Of a DNA stretch of 64,000 nucleotides, positions 16,454 to 25,452 are shown piece by piece. The stretch spans positions 19,097 to 83,096 of the forward strand of contig JAJEPU010000010.1 in NCBI GenBank assembly GCA_020686985.1. Direction: 5' to 3'. The stretch is from Brotaphodocola catenula. Its GTDB lineage: Bacteria > Bacillota > Clostridia > Lachnospirales > Lachnospiraceae. Position 1 is the first letter of the stretch. Every line of letters begins with the position of its first letter. The notes beneath the pieces are model-generated. The model made no database searches. It was not told the origin of the DNA and worked only from the letters and a program-made list of their open reading frames with translations. The position numbers and the translations under genes are program-made.

Positions 16454-16819
16454 TTATCCCGCAATCCCACCGATCATTCCGGAGACCGCACAGCAGATTA
16501 CGATGGAGATCAGTCGGCTTGAGTAACGGCTCTCCTCCTGTCCGAAAAGCCAGGAGACGGCGACTAGGACGAGCACATAGAGAAGACCGGTTAAAAGTCC
16601 CCAGAAAAAACGGCGTGATCGGATCAGGCGTGCGCTTGCGAATCCTCCGACAAGGCAGGAGAGCGCATAGACACCGAGGATTAATGTGCCGGTCATTTGC
16701 TCGGAAATCTGCATTTTCCACACTGCGAAGGAAAGCAGAAGCAAAAGAATTCCGGAGATGAGATAGGAGATCAGAAGAGAAGTGAGAAGCGCTTTGGGTT
16801 GAAAACGGGAAGAGGACAT
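16454..16819 (-). CDS. Small four-helix membrane protein, TIGR04086-type
   Basis: A 121-residue protein made of four hydrophobic helices: LLTSLLISYLISGILLLLLS, then TLILGVYALSCLVGGFASA, FFWGLLTGLLYVLVLVAVS and a last one ending IGGIAG. Gly-rich helix ends and length fit the TIGR04086 (YrzE-like) family of clostridial membrane proteins, whose function is not known. It converges with the lspA-like gene and is divergent from rpsL, so it probably has its own promoter in 16820-16940. I cannot say more about its role. Confidence 0.65.
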   Translation of the reverse strand: MSSSRFQPKALLTSLLISYLISGILLLLLSFAVWKMQISEQMTGTLILGVYALSCLVGGFASARLIRSRRFFWGLLTGLLYVLVLVAVSWLFGQEESRYSSRLISIVICCAVSGMIGGIAG

Positions 16820-16867
16820 GACGATTTGATCCTTTCTTAGTTTATTTTTGAAAGTTTCCGGTTAAAA

Positions 16868-16912
16868 AATTCCTACCCGTATACAGGGAAACAGAATCCA
16901 CTACCATCATAC
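16868..16912 (-). repeat. Degenerate family 2 repeat fragment
   Basis: TTCCTACCCGTATACAG followed by CCACTACCATCATACAG resembles the GCCTACCCGTGTACAG and CTACTACCACTGTATCATACG blocks of the full family 2 copy at 32183-32315. The order is shuffled and the hairpins are lost. Confidence 0.4.
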
Positions 16913-16942
16913 AGAAAATCCTTGTAAAATATGAAAAATATC

Positions 16943-16971
16943 TTGACAGTGGGTAAGAATATCGATATAAT
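16943..16971 (+). promoter_or_regulatory. Consensus sigma-A promoter of the rpsL operon
   Basis: TTGACA (16943-16948), a 17-base spacer and TATAAT (16966-16971): every base matches consensus. A short hairpin GCGTG/CACGC (16978-16994) is at the start of the transcript. This strength suits ribosomal genes. Confidence 0.93.
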
Positions 16972-17068
16972 GATATGGCGTGCAAATTTCACGCAATGTT
17001 TTTGTGTGCAAAAAGCAAAAGCTTGAATGTACAGCAACCAACAGACAATATCACAGGAGGTGAAAAGA

Positions 17069-17491
17069 ATGCCAACATTCAACCAGTTAGTGAGAAAGGG
17101 AAGACAGACCGCAGTTAAGAAGTCTACTGCTCCGGCTCTGCAGAAGGGATACAACTCTTTACAGAAGCGCGCAATCGATACTTCTTCTCCGCAGAAGAGA
17201 GGCGTTTGCACCGCAGTTAAGACTGCTACCCCGAAGAAGCCGAACTCTGCACTTCGTAAAATCGCCAGAGTACGTCTTTCCAACGGCATCGAAGTTACAA
17301 GCTATATCCCGGGTGAGGGACACAACCTTCAGGAGCACAGCGTTGTTCTGATCCGTGGAGGAAGAGTAAAGGACCTTCCGGGTACCAGATATCACATCAT
17401 CAGAGGTACTCTGGATACCGCAGGCGTAGCCAACAGAAAGCAGGCTCGTTCCAAGTACGGCGCTAAGAGACCGAAAGCTACCAAGAAGTAA
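17069..17491 (+). CDS. rpsL: 30S ribosomal protein S12
   Basis: S12 sits at the decoding centre of the 30S subunit. The 140-residue product begins [13 protein letters not shown] and contains the highly conserved [20 protein letters not shown] and [24 protein letters not shown] blocks, where streptomycin-resistance changes occur (the Lys of TPKKPNS and of GGRVKDLPG). ATG 17069 is fixed by AGGAGGTG at 17055-17062, 6 bases away; the in-frame ATG at 17027 has no such site. It heads the rpsL-rpsG-fusA cluster behind a consensus promoter. Codon choice is strongly biased to GGT, GCT, ACC and CGT. Confidence 0.98.
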   Translation: MPTFNQLVRKGRQTAVKKSTAPALQKGYNSLQKRAIDTSSPQKRGVCTAVKTATPKKPNSALRKIARVRLSNGIEVTSYIPGEGHNLQEHSVVLIRGGRVKDLPGTRYHIIRGTLDTAGVANRKQARSKYGAKRPKATKK

Positions 17492-17739
17492 GATTGACTG
17501 CATAACAGTCAGACTGCCCCTGGCAGTGTAACAGATGGAGCAGATTCCCGCAGAAGCGGAGATTCCGACTCCAATGTACCACTAACGTAAGTAAAAAGTG
17601 ACTGCATATGCAGTTGCGCCGGAAGTTGATATTGACCTGTGGGTTGCAGGAAATAGATATTTACCCGCGCGAACACATTTTATGGAAACATGTGAGTACC
17701 GATGAATTAATGCAATTTATGATTAAGGAGGGAAGTAAC

Positions 17740-18210
17740 GTGCCACGTAAAGGACATATTCAGAAAAGAGACGTATTAGCAGATCCTTTATACAACAATA
17801 AGGTTGTAACCAAGCTGATCAACAACATCATGCTGGATGGTAAGAAGGGTGTTGCTCAGAAGATCGTATACGGTGCATTTGGCCGTGTAGAAGAGAAGAC
17901 CGGTAAGCCGGCAGTAGAGGTCTTTGAAGAGGCTATGAACAACATCATGCCTGTTCTGGAAGTAAAGGCAAAGCGTATCGGTGGTGCTACCTATCAGGTG
18001 CCGATCGAGGTTAAGCCGGAGAGACGTCAGACCCTGGCACTTCGCTGGATCACCATGTTCTCCCGTAAGAGAGGCGAGAAGACCCAGGAAGAGAGACTGG
18101 CAAACGAGATTATGGATGCAGCAAACAACACTGGCGCATCTGTAAAGCGTAAAGAAGACATGCACAAGATGGCAGAGGCTAACAAGGCCTTCTCCCATTT
18201 CAGATTCTAA
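17740..18210 (+). CDS. rpsG: 30S ribosomal protein S7
   Basis: S7 nucleates assembly of the 30S head. The 156-residue protein begins (V)[17 protein letters not shown] and ends FSHFRF, the typical S7 length and ends. The start is GTG at 17740, with AAGGAGG at 17725-17731 8 bases upstream; a longer in-frame reading from 17608 has no support. The 248 bases between rpsL and rpsG are unusually long for this operon and contain short hairpins (for example GACTGCATAACAGTC near 17493) but no gene. S7 classically represses its own operon by binding this kind of spacer; that is an inference here. Confidence 0.97.
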   Translation: MPRKGHIQKRDVLADPLYNNKVVTKLINNIMLDGKKGVAQKIVYGAFGRVEEKTGKPAVEVFEEAMNNIMPVLEVKAKRIGGATYQVPIEVKPERRQTLALRWITMFSRKRGEKTQEERLANEIMDAANNTGASVKRKEDMHKMAEANKAFSHFRF

Positions 18211-18225
18211 TAGGAGGATAAAGCT

Positions 18226-20349
18226 TTGGCTGGAAGAGAATATCCGTTGGAGAGAACCAGAAATATTGGTATCATGGCTCATATCGATGCTGGTAAGACC
18301 ACTTTGACTGAGCGTATCCTGTATTACACTGGTGTAAACTACAAGATCGGTGATACTCATGAAGGTACTGCAACCATGGACTGGATGGAGCAGGAGCAGG
18401 AGAGAGGTATTACCATTACTTCTGCAGCTACTACCTGTCACTGGACCATTCATGGTCAGGACAACCGTCCGATCAAGGGACAGCCGGAGTATCGTATCAA
18501 CATCATCGATACCCCTGGACACGTAGACTTCACTGTTGAGGTTGAGCGTTCCCTCCGTGTACTGGACGGCGCAGTAGGCGTGTTCTGTGCAAAGGGTGGT
18601 GTAGAGCCGCAGTCTGAGAACGTATGGCGTCAGGCTGATACCTACAACGTACCGCGTATGGCATTCATCAACAAGATGGATATCCTGGGTGCAAACTTCT
18701 ACGGCGCAGTAGAGCAGATTCGTACCAGACTTGGTAAGAACGCTATCTGCTTACAGCTCCCGATCGGTAAGGAAGATGAGTTCAAGGGAATCGTCGACCT
18801 GTTCGAGATGCAGGCTTACATCTACAACGATGATAAGGGCGACGACGTTACCGTTTGCGAGATCCCGGATGATATGAAGGATGATGCTGAGCTGTATCAC
18901 ACCGAGCTGGTAGAGAAGATCTGCGAGCTGGATGATGATCTGATGATGGCATACCTTGAGGGTGAGGAGCCGTCCATCGAGGAACTGAAGAAAGTTCTGA
19001 GAAAGGCTACCTGCGAGTGTACCGCTGTTCCGGTATGCTGTGGTAGTGCATATAGAAACAAGGGTGTTCAGAGACTTCTGAACGCAGTTATCGAGTTCAT
19101 GCCGGCTCCGACCGACATCCCGGCTATCAAGGGTGTTGATATGGAAGGCAACGAGATCGAGCGTCATTCTTCTGATGACGAGCCGTTCGCTGCACTGGCA
19201 TTCAAGATCATGACTGACCCGTTCGTTGGTAAGCTGGCATTCTTCCGTGTGTACTCCGGTACTCTGAACTCCGGTTCTTATGTACTGAATGCAACGAAGG
19301 ATAAGAAGGAGCGTGTAGGACGTATCCTTCAGATGCATGCTAACAAGCGTCAGGAGCTCGACAAGGTTTACTCTGGTGATATCGCAGCAGCAGTAGGATT
19401 CAAGAATACTACTACTGGTGATACCATCTGTGATGATCAGCATCCGGTAATCCTGGAGTCCATGGAGTTCCCGGAGCCGGTTATCGATATCGCAATCGAG
19501 CCGAAGACCAAGGCTGGTCAGGGCAAGATGAGCGAAGCTCTTGCAAAGCTGGCAGAGGAAGATCCGACCTTCCGTGCTTCTACCAATACCGAGACTGGTC
19601 AGACCATCATCTCCGGTATGGGTGAGCTTCATCTGGAGATCATCGTAGACCGTCTGTTGAGAGAGTTCAACGTTGAAGCAAACGTTGGTGCTCCGCAGGT
19701 TGCTTACAAGGAGACCTTTACGAAGGCTGTTGATGTAGATAGCAAGTACGCTAAGCAGTCTGGTGGTCGTGGTCAGTACGGTCACTGTAAAGTACACTTC
19801 GAGCCGATGGATCCGAACGGTGAGGAGACCTTCAAGTTTGAGTCTTCCGTAGTTGGTGGTGCTATTCCGAAGGAGTACATCCCGGCTGTTGGAGAGGGTA
19901 TCGAAGAGGCTTCCAAGACTGGTATCCTGGCTGGATTCCCGGTACTGGGTGTTCATGCTAACGTATACGATGGTTCTTACCATGAGGTCGATTCTTCTGA
20001 GATGGCATTCAAGATCGCTGGTTCCATGGCATTCAAGGATGCTATGCAGAAGGCAGGTTCCGTTCTTCTTGAGCCGATCATGAAGGTTGAGGTTACCATG
20101 CCGGAGGAGTACATGGGTGATGTTATCGGTGATATCAACTCCCGTCGTGGCCGTATCGAGGGTATGGATGACGTCGGCGGTGGTAAGATCGTAAAGGCTT
20201 ACGTTCCGCTGTCTGAGATGTTCGGTTACTCCACCGACCTGCGTTCTAAGACTCAGGGTCGTGGTAACTACTCCATGTTCTTTGAGAAGTACGAGCCGGT
20301 TCCGAAGTCCGTACAGGATAAGATCATTAACGAGCATAAGGGCAACTAA
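18226..20349 (+). CDS. fusA: Translation elongation factor G
   Basis: EF-G is the GTPase that drives translocation and, with RRF, ribosome recycling. The 707-residue product carries AHIDAGKTT (G1), [10 protein letters not shown] (switch I), DTPGHVDF (G3) and NKMD (G4), followed by domains II-V at the expected length. The start is TTG at 18226 with GGAGG at 18213-18217 8 bases upstream; there is no ATG nearby in frame, so a rare start codon serves a highly expressed gene. It follows rpsG by 15 bases. A stem-loop without a T-tail follows at 20366-20400. Confidence 0.98.
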   Translation: MAGREYPLERTRNIGIMAHIDAGKTTLTERILYYTGVNYKIGDTHEGTATMDWMEQEQERGITITSAATTCHWTIHGQDNRPIKGQPEYRINIIDTPGHVDFTVEVERSLRVLDGAVGVFCAKGGVEPQSENVWRQADTYNVPRMAFINKMDILGANFYGAVEQIRTRLGKNAICLQLPIGKEDEFKGIVDLFEMQAYIYNDDKGDDVTVCEIPDDMKDDAELYHTELVEKICELDDDLMMAYLEGEEPSIEELKKVLRKATCECTAVPVCCGSAYRNKGVQRLLNAVIEFMPAPTDIPAIKGVDMEGNEIERHSSDDEPFAALAFKIMTDPFVGKLAFFRVYSGTLNSGSYVLNATKDKKERVGRILQMHANKRQELDKVYSGDIAAAVGFKNTTTGDTICDDQHPVILESMEFPEPVIDIAIEPKTKAGQGKMSEALAKLAEEDPTFRASTNTETGQTIISGMGELHLEIIVDRLLREFNVEANVGAPQVAYKETFTKAVDVDSKYAKQSGGRGQYGHCKVHFEPMDPNGEETFKFESSVVGGAIPKEYIPAVGEGIEEASKTGILAGFPVLGVHANVYDGSYHEVDSSEMAFKIAGSMAFKDAMQKAGSVLLEPIMKVEVTMPEEYMGDVIGDINSRRGRIEGMDDVGGGKIVKAYVPLSEMFGYSTDLRSKTQGRGNYSMFFEKYEPVPKSVQDKIINEHKGN

Positions 20350-20365
20350 TACTAATGCAATCCTT

Positions 20366-20400
20366 AGCCTCCAGACAGTTTTTTGAACTGTCCGGGGGCT
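20366..20400 (+). other. Stem-loop after fusA, weak terminator or processing site
   Basis: AGCC-T-CC-A-GACAGTT (20366-20380) pairs with AACTGTC-C-GG-G-GGCT (20386-20400). The stem is strong, but the bases after it are GGAAAATAGG rather than T, so it is not a classical terminator. The tuf promoter starts 12 bases later. Confidence 0.55.
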
Positions 20401-20411
20401 GGAAAATAGGC

Positions 20412-20440
20412 TTGAAAATATTGCGCAAATAGCATATAAT
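20412..20440 (+). promoter_or_regulatory. Sigma-A promoter of tuf
   Basis: TTGAAA (20412-20417), a 17-base spacer and TATAAT (20435-20440). It gives tuf a promoter of its own, separate from the rpsL operon. Confidence 0.87.
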
Positions 20441-20503
20441 TGTAAACAGCCTAATTATAAATCAACAAGCCCAAATGGGCCCAATTAAGGAGGACGCTAT
20501 AAA

Positions 20504-21697
20504 ATGGCAAAAGCAAAGTTTGAAAGAACCAAACCGCATTGTAACATTGGTACCATTGGCCACGTTGACCATGGTAAAACCACTCTGACTGCAGCAATTA
20601 CCAAGACCCTGCATGAGAGATATGGCACTGGTGAGGCTGTTGCATTCGAGAACATCGATAAGGCTCCGGAGGAGAGAGAGCGTGGAATCACCATCTCTAC
20701 CGCACACGTTGAGTATGAGACTCCGAACAGACACTATGCACACGTTGACTGCCCAGGACATGCTGACTACGTTAAGAACATGATCACTGGTGCTGCACAG
20801 ATGGATGGTGCTATCCTGGTAGTAGCAGCAACCGATGGTGTTATGGCTCAGACCCGTGAGCACATCCTGCTGTCCCGTCAGGTAGGCGTACCGTACATCG
20901 TTGTATTCATGAACAAGTGCGATATGGTTGACGATCCGGAGCTGCTTGAGCTGGTAGACATGGAGATCCGTGAGCTGCTGAACGAGTATGAGTTCCCGGG
21001 CGATGACACCCCGATCATTCAGGGTTCCGCACTGAAGGCTCTTGAGGATCCGCAGAGCGAGTGGGGCGACAAGATCCTTGAGCTGATGGAAGCTGTTGAT
21101 AGCTGGGTTCCGGATCCGCAGCGTGAGACTGATAAGCCGTTCCTGATGCCGGTTGAGGATGTATTCACCATTACCGGTCGTGGTACCGTAGCTACCGGTC
21201 GTGTAGAGCGTGGTGTTCTTCATCTGAACGATGAGGTTGAGATCCTTGGTATTAAGGAAGAGGTTAAGAAGACCGTTGTAACCGGTATCGAGATGTTCCG
21301 TAAGCTTCTGGATGAGGCTCAGGCTGGTGATAACATCGGTGCTCTGCTTCGTGGTATCCAGAGAACTGATATCGAGCGTGGTCAGGTTCTGGCTAAGCCG
21401 GGCAGCGTTACCTGCCATCACAAGTTCACCGCTCAGGTTTACGTTCTGACCAAGGACGAGGGTGGTCGTCATACTCCGTTCTTCAACAACTATCGTCCGC
21501 AGTTCTACTTCAGAACAACCGACGTTACCGGCGTTTGCGAGCTGCCGGAGGGCACCGAGATGTGCATGCCGGGTGATAACGTAGAGATGACCGTAGAGCT
21601 GATCCATCCGGTAGCAATGGAGCAGGGTCTTCGTTTCGCTATCCGTGAGGGTGGTAGAACCGTAGGTTCAGGCCGTGTTGTTTCTATCGTTGAGTAA
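20504..21697 (+). CDS. tuf: Translation elongation factor Tu
   Basis: EF-Tu brings aminoacyl-tRNA to the ribosome. The 397-residue product has GHVDHGKTT (G1), DCPGHADY (G3) and NKCDMVDD (G4), then the beta-barrel domains ending in [19 protein letters not shown] lies 9-10 bases upstream of ATG, and a small GCCC-AAAT-GGGC hairpin (20469-20480) sits just before it. Codon bias is as strong as in rpsL and fusA. It is transcribed from a promoter at 20412-20440 and ends at a terminator at 21741-21785. Confidence 0.98.
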   Translation: MAKAKFERTKPHCNIGTIGHVDHGKTTLTAAITKTLHERYGTGEAVAFENIDKAPEERERGITISTAHVEYETPNRHYAHVDCPGHADYVKNMITGAAQMDGAILVVAATDGVMAQTREHILLSRQVGVPYIVVFMNKCDMVDDPELLELVDMEIRELLNEYEFPGDDTPIIQGSALKALEDPQSEWGDKILELMEAVDSWVPDPQRETDKPFLMPVEDVFTITGRGTVATGRVERGVLHLNDEVEILGIKEEVKKTVVTGIEMFRKLLDEAQAGDNIGALLRGIQRTDIERGQVLAKPGSVTCHHKFTAQVYVLTKDEGGRHTPFFNNYRPQFYFRTTDVTGVCELPEGTEMCMPGDNVEMTVELIHPVAMEQGLRFAIREGGRTVGSGRVVSIVE

Positions 21698-21740
21698 TTA
21701 GAATTTCTAATTATCCACCTTTAGAGCGCGATAAATAGGA

Positions 21741-21785
21741 GAAGCGTCAAATGACAAGATTTCTTGTTGTTTGGCGCTTCTTTTT
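21741..21785 (+). terminator. Rho-independent terminator of tuf
   Basis: GAAGCG-T-CAAA (21741-21751) and ACAAG pair with CTTGT and TTTG-G-CGCTTC (up to 21780), followed by TTTTT. This is a long, nearly perfect stem 45 bases after the tuf stop. Confidence 0.93.
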
Positions 21786-21880
21786 GTGTTGTATAGGGCA
21801 ATTGCACATCATAACTGTATATGGTAACGGTATACGTTAATTGTGCATATCGCAGTTATATATCGCGGAAGAATGAGACC

Positions 21881-21909
21881 GTGACGCATCGGCTGATTTG
21901 TGCTATACT
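21881..21909 (+). promoter_or_regulatory. Extended -10 promoter for the secreted subtilase
   Basis: TGC then TATACT (21901-21909) forms an extended -10 box. GTGACG sits 17 bases upstream as a partial -35. The leader to the ATG is about 145 bases. Confidence 0.55.
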
Positions 21910-22061
21910 GAGTATGTTTCTATTTGAAATTGGGGATACCTTCCATGTATAGCATGCACTCCAGGAGTCTCCCTTGCACCTGCCTTTACGGCCGATTTTT
22001 CACAAAAACAGGCATAAAAAGATTCCGAGAGCACATTAGCGCGAAAAGGAGAGCTTCAGAT

Positions 22062-23378
22062 ATGACGAGAAAGAATTATAAGAGAGTGATTGCACCGCTT
22101 CTGGCGGTATTTCTGGCAGGAAATCTTCCGCTTGCCGTCTATGCGGAGCAGACGGAAATGAAAAATACGCAAATGAAAGATGCGAAGCAGAAGGCAGAGA
22201 CAAAGATGCCGTTTTCCGCTCGGGTCTATGGTCCGGGAGAGGAGAATCTGTCCGCGTCCGATCCCTATGCCCGCTATCAGTGGGGACTCAAGAACGACGG
22301 GGAACTTCAGTATGTGGAGATCCAGAATAAGTTTGAAAACAGCAATCCGGAGCTTGCAAAACGGATTGACCTCGCCAATTATCTTGGAATTCCGGCACCG
22401 GTTTCCGGTCCGGACGCCTACTATCAGGCGACGATCACTTCTGTGAAAGGAATCGACATCAACATTTTGCCGGCGTGGGAGCTGTACGATCAGGACACGA
22501 CGTCGGAGCGAAGAAATGTCACAGTCGCTGTGATTGACACGGGAATCAATATCAATCATCCGGATCTGAAGGATTCGATCTGGACGAACGAGGGGGAGAT
22601 TCCGGGAGACGGAATCGACAACGATGGAAATGGATATGTGGACGATGTACACGGCTGGAACTTTTTCAACAACACGAATCAGATCTATGTGGGAAAAGAG
22701 GACGATCACGGGACTCACGGTGCAGGAACGATCGCGGGAAGCCGTGGAAAAGACGGAATTGCGGGAATCGCGGACAATAAGTATGTGAAGATCATGCCGG
22801 TCAAGGTGCTTGGAACCGACTACGGTCTCGGTGAGGAGGACGCGGTGATTCAGGCAATTGAGTATGCTGAGGCGAACGGCGCTTCAATCTGCAACCTGAG
22901 CTTTGGAACGACGACGTATTACCCGCATCTCGAGCAGGTGATGAAGGACTCCAAGATGCTCTTTGTCGTGTCTGCCGGAAACGGTGATTCTGCGGGAAAA
23001 GGCATCAACATCGATGAGACACCGGATTATCCGTCTGGTTTTGACTGTGACAACATTATTTCTGTTGCAAACCTCATCTTTGACGGAAACCTTGAGGCGA
23101 GCTCAAATTACGGCGTCAAAAACGTCGATATTGCGGCGCCTGGAACCTACATCGTCAGCACGGTTACGGATGGATATGGCTTTATGTCGGGAACCTCGAT
23201 GGCAGCGCCGATGGTGACCGGAGTGGCGGCGTTTCTGTACTCTTACCGCACCGACCTTGAACTTAAAGATGTGAGAAATGTGCTTCTCAATTCAGCGCGA
23301 AAACTCGATACCTTGACCGATAAGGTTGCGTGTGGGGGCATGCTTGACGCTTACTCGGCAATCACTTACGGAAAATAA
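22062..23378 (+). CDS. Secreted S8 subtilisin-family serine protease
   Basis: A 438-residue exported protease. The N-terminus MTRKNYKRVIAPLLAVFLAG then ends in AVYAEQ, a clear signal peptide with cleavage after the Ala. A propeptide-like region of about 100 residues follows. The catalytic triad is Asp159 (VAVIDTGIN), His216 (DDHGTHGAG) and Ser379 (SGTSMAAP). The Asp/Asn-rich DGIDNDGNGYVDD block after the first motif looks like a calcium site. ATG 22062 is chosen because AAAGGAGAG lies at 22045-22053 and the signal peptide starts there. It is probably a degradative extracellular enzyme; its target is unknown. Confidence 0.9.
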   Translation: MTRKNYKRVIAPLLAVFLAGNLPLAVYAEQTEMKNTQMKDAKQKAETKMPFSARVYGPGEENLSASDPYARYQWGLKNDGELQYVEIQNKFENSNPELAKRIDLANYLGIPAPVSGPDAYYQATITSVKGIDINILPAWELYDQDTTSERRNVTVAVIDTGININHPDLKDSIWTNEGEIPGDGIDNDGNGYVDDVHGWNFFNNTNQIYVGKEDDHGTHGAGTIAGSRGKDGIAGIADNKYVKIMPVKVLGTDYGLGEEDAVIQAIEYAEANGASICNLSFGTTTYYPHLEQVMKDSKMLFVVSAGNGDSAGKGINIDETPDYPSGFDCDNIISVANLIFDGNLEASSNYGVKNVDIAAPGTYIVSTVTDGYGFMSGTSMAAPMVTGVAAFLYSYRTDLELKDVRNVLLNSARKLDTLTDKVACGGMLDAYSAITYGK

Positions 23379-23519
23379 AAAAATAATCAAAGAATAATCA
23401 ATCATCGGCGGATGCGTCACTGGCGCATCTCCGATATACAAGAACAAGATAAGATGCAAGATAAGACGCAAGACAATAAAATACGCCCGATCGGCACTCA
23501 CAACTTGCTTCAACGTGTG

Positions 23520-23542
23520 ATGCCTGGTCAGGCGTGTTTTTT
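23520..23542 (+). terminator. Candidate terminator after the subtilase
   Basis: ATGCC (23520-23524) pairs with GGCGT (23531-23535) around a TGGTCA loop, followed after one G by six T. The stem is short and it lies 140 bases after the stop, so confidence is moderate. Confidence 0.45.
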
Positions 23543-23607
23543 GTATGACAGGAACTTGTGCCAAGGCACATTCTTTTCTTATTGTTCAAGTCGACGTTCG
23601 CGAGGAT
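23537..23607 (+). repeat. Family 3 repeat, rearranged copy 3
   Basis: It begins in a T run like the other copies. GTATGACAGGAA (23543-23554) matches the left arm, TGTGCC-AA-GGCACA then TTCTTTTCTT (23558-23580) matches the right hairpin, and CGCGAGGAT (23599-23607) matches the middle block but lies after the right hairpin. Confidence 0.6.
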
Positions 23608-23628
23608 TTTGTGTGTGATTTTTTATTT

Positions 23629-25233
23629 CTAAAAATCATCATCAGAATTATTTTCTGCGGGATCAGTGGTCGTTACCTCATCATCAGAGTCCGGATTTAT
23701 CTCTTCCCCGGTGTGCTCTAAAGTCTCATGAATCGCATTTCTCTGTTGCTCTCTGAGACGGGAATCGCGCTTCCTGCGCTCTGCCATCAACTTCTCGAAG
23801 GCATCCGTCTCACCGGCTTCCTGAAGGCGCTGGCGACGGCGCTCTCTGCGCTTTGCCATTGCGACTTTTTCTTCATGATGGCGATACAGAATCAGAAGAA
23901 TCAGTGCGAGCACGAGAAGACCAATGATAGCGGCGACAATCAGAAGAATCGTTTGTGTGGAAGAGAGATTCAGAGACTGACCAAGACCAGTCTTCTGGTT
24001 ATCAGTTTTCGTCTCATCAGGAGCTGTGGTCTCCGGTTCCGTGACAGCAGTGCTGCTCTCAACTTCCGGTTCGCTCGTCTCCGGCTCAGCGCCGTTGTTG
24101 ACCTTGACGCCGTCCTTTGCAAGCAAAAAGGCTTTTCCGATTGCACGGTCATTGTAAGTGTATTTCAGAACTGCTGTTGCATTTGAGGGGAACTTATCCG
24201 GCAGGTAGTCGAGAGAGACCTCTGCGTCGTCAAACGAGGCATCATTTGGCAGGGTGATAACCTGGTCAGGTTCGATCTTTAAATCGGATGCCTTGAACGA
24301 GCCGGTGTTGAGATCAATCGTGTCATTTCCGGTCACATAGCGCTCCTCCGCATCTGCAATCACAACGTTTTTGAAATTGCGGAAGCCAAAGTCAAGGAGT
24401 GCCTGGGTGTCGAGGAAGTACTGGCGTGGCTGACCTTTCAGGATAACGGAGATCAGATGGCGACCATCCTGCTCGGCGTAGGTCACAAGCGTATTTCCGG
24501 CAGCCTGGGTGTAACCGGTTTTTCCGGCGACAGCGGACGGCGTGTAGAACTCACTTGAGGAATCCTCCGCAATCACGAGGCGATGTTCCTGCTGGAGTGT
24601 CTTTCCGTTTGGATTGTTTGTCGTCGGTGCAGTCTTGTAAGTGATTGTGGAGCTGATCTTTAAAAGCTCCTTGTTGTTGTAGGCAGCCTGACCGATCAGT
24701 GCCATGTCGTAGGCAGTCACATACTGGTCGCTGTTGCTCAAACCGGACGGATTGGCAAAATGGCTCTCCGTACAGCCGAGTTCCTTGATCTTCTCGTTCA
24801 TCATGTCCACAAAGCCGGAAAGGCTTCCAGCCGTGTGAATCGCGAGTGCGTTCGCGGACTGGTTTGCGGAGACGAGAAGCAGGGAGTAGAGACAGTCCTC
24901 AACGGAGAGCTGATCGCCTGCGACGATGCTGAGTTTATTTCCGCTGTCCGGGTCAACGCTGTTGACGGCCTCGGTCGTGAAGTCGACGGTCTCATCGAGA
25001 TCGCAGTTTTCGAGTACGACGAGGGCAGTCAGAAGTTTTGTGATGCTTGCCGGTGCGTAGGGAACGTGAATGTTCTGTCCGAAGAGAATCGCTCCGGAAT
25101 CCATGTCCATCACGATGCCTGCCTCTGCCTGAATTCCGGTGTCAGCCGGCCAGTCAGGTCTGGCGAATGCAGTGATCGAAAAGATCTGGAAGGCCAGCAG
25201 AAAACACAAGATTTTTCTTATTTGCTGTTTCAA
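23629..25233 (-). CDS. D-alanyl-D-alanine carboxypeptidase (DacF/PBP5 type)
   Basis: A penicillin-binding protein of peptidase family S11 that trims the terminal D-Ala of peptidoglycan stem peptides. The 534-residue product has a signal peptide (FLLAFQIFSITAFA), the active-site Ser63-Ile-Thr-Lys66, Ser122-Ala-Asn124 and Lys238-Thr-Gly240. A C-terminal beta domain follows to about 370, then an acidic Thr/Glu linker and a membrane helix at about 428-450. The cytoplasmic tail of 80 residues is highly charged. Usual DacF/DacA proteins have 390-440 residues and an amphipathic anchor, so the true transmembrane helix and charged tail are extra. It is read toward the secreted subtilase. Confidence 0.93.
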   Translation of the reverse strand: MKQQIRKILCFLLAFQIFSITAFARPDWPADTGIQAEAGIVMDMDSGAILFGQNIHVPYAPASITKLLTALVVLENCDLDETVDFTTEAVNSVDPDSGNKLSIVAGDQLSVEDCLYSLLLVSANQSANALAIHTAGSLSGFVDMMNEKIKELGCTESHFANPSGLSNSDQYVTAYDMALIGQAAYNNKELLKISSTITYKTAPTTNNPNGKTLQQEHRLVIAEDSSSEFYTPSAVAGKTGYTQAAGNTLVTYAEQDGRHLISVILKGQPRQYFLDTQALLDFGFRNFKNVVIADAEERYVTGNDTIDLNTGSFKASDLKIEPDQVITLPNDASFDDAEVSLDYLPDKFPSNATAVLKYTYNDRAIGKAFLLAKDGVKVNNGAEPETSEPEVESSTAVTEPETTAPDETKTDNQKTGLGQSLNLSSTQTILLIVAAIIGLLVLALILLILYRHHEEKVAMAKRRERRRQRLQEAGETDAFEKLMAERRKRDSRLREQQRNAIHETLEHTGEEINPDSDDEVTTTDPAENNSDDDF

Positions 25234-25353
25234 TGGAATCCTCCTGTAATGTCTTGTTTTAGAAAAAATTTGCGTAAAATACCCGCATTTTACATGCTAT
25301 TTTATCATAACTCATGGGAATAAAATATTCAACAAATATTGCAAAATTCCCCC

Positions 25354-25382
25354 TTTTCAGAAGAGTACTTTTGTAGTATGAT
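25354..25382 (+). promoter_or_regulatory. Candidate nrdD promoter
   Basis: TTTTCA (25354-25359), 17 bases, TATGAT (25377-25382). The NrdR-like boxes begin 9 bases downstream, where a bound repressor would block transcription. Confidence 0.45.
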
Positions 25383-25390
25383 ATTACTCG

Positions 25391-25437
25391 CACCATATAT
25401 AGTTGGACGAAAACAAATATTTAACAAGATATAGTAG
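25391..25437 (+). promoter_or_regulatory. Tandem NrdR-box-like operators before nrdD
   Basis: Box 1, CACCATATATAGTT (25391-25404), matches 12 of 14 positions of the NrdR consensus ACACTATATATAGTGT. Box 2 (25422-25437, core ATATAGT at 25429-25435) is weaker. Their centres are 32 bp apart, three helical turns, the spacing known for NrdR pairs. NrdR is the ATP/dATP-sensing repressor of ribonucleotide reductase genes. Confidence 0.6.
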
Positions 25438-25452
25438 GTAGGAGCGGGGAAG

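Larger units (their letters stand above)
21698..22061. other. 364-base intergenic region after tuf
   Basis: It contains the tuf terminator, then AT-rich DNA with no credible gene, then an extended -10 promoter for the subtilase gene (21881-21909). An in-frame upward extension of the subtilase to ATG 21924 lacks a ribosome-binding site and is treated as leader. Confidence 0.55.
23379..23628. other. Convergent intergenic region with repeat modules
   Basis: Between the convergent subtilase and dacF-like genes. It holds the hairpin module GCGGATGC-G-TCACTGGCGCATC (23408-23429), also found inside the family 1 copy at 54411, a candidate terminator (23520-23542) and a rearranged family 3 copy (23537-23607). 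Confidence 0.55.

Noticed and set aside
17608..17739. N-terminal extension of rpsG from an upstream ATG
   Set aside because: S7 proteins begin at [13 protein letters not shown] 17740 has a perfect Shine-Dalgarno site and the extra 44 residues match nothing in the family.
18751..20337. 528-codon open frame on the minus strand inside fusA
   Set aside because: It is antisense to an undoubted EF-G gene and has no family resemblance. The strong codon bias of fusA leaves few stops on the opposite strand.
20462..21607. 381-codon minus-strand frame inside tuf
   Set aside because: Same cause as in fusA: codon-bias shadow of tuf, with no ribosome-binding site or recognisable domain.
21924..22061. Extension of the secreted subtilase to an upstream ATG
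   Set aside because: The 46 added residues would bury the signal peptide, and no ribosome-binding site precedes 21924.
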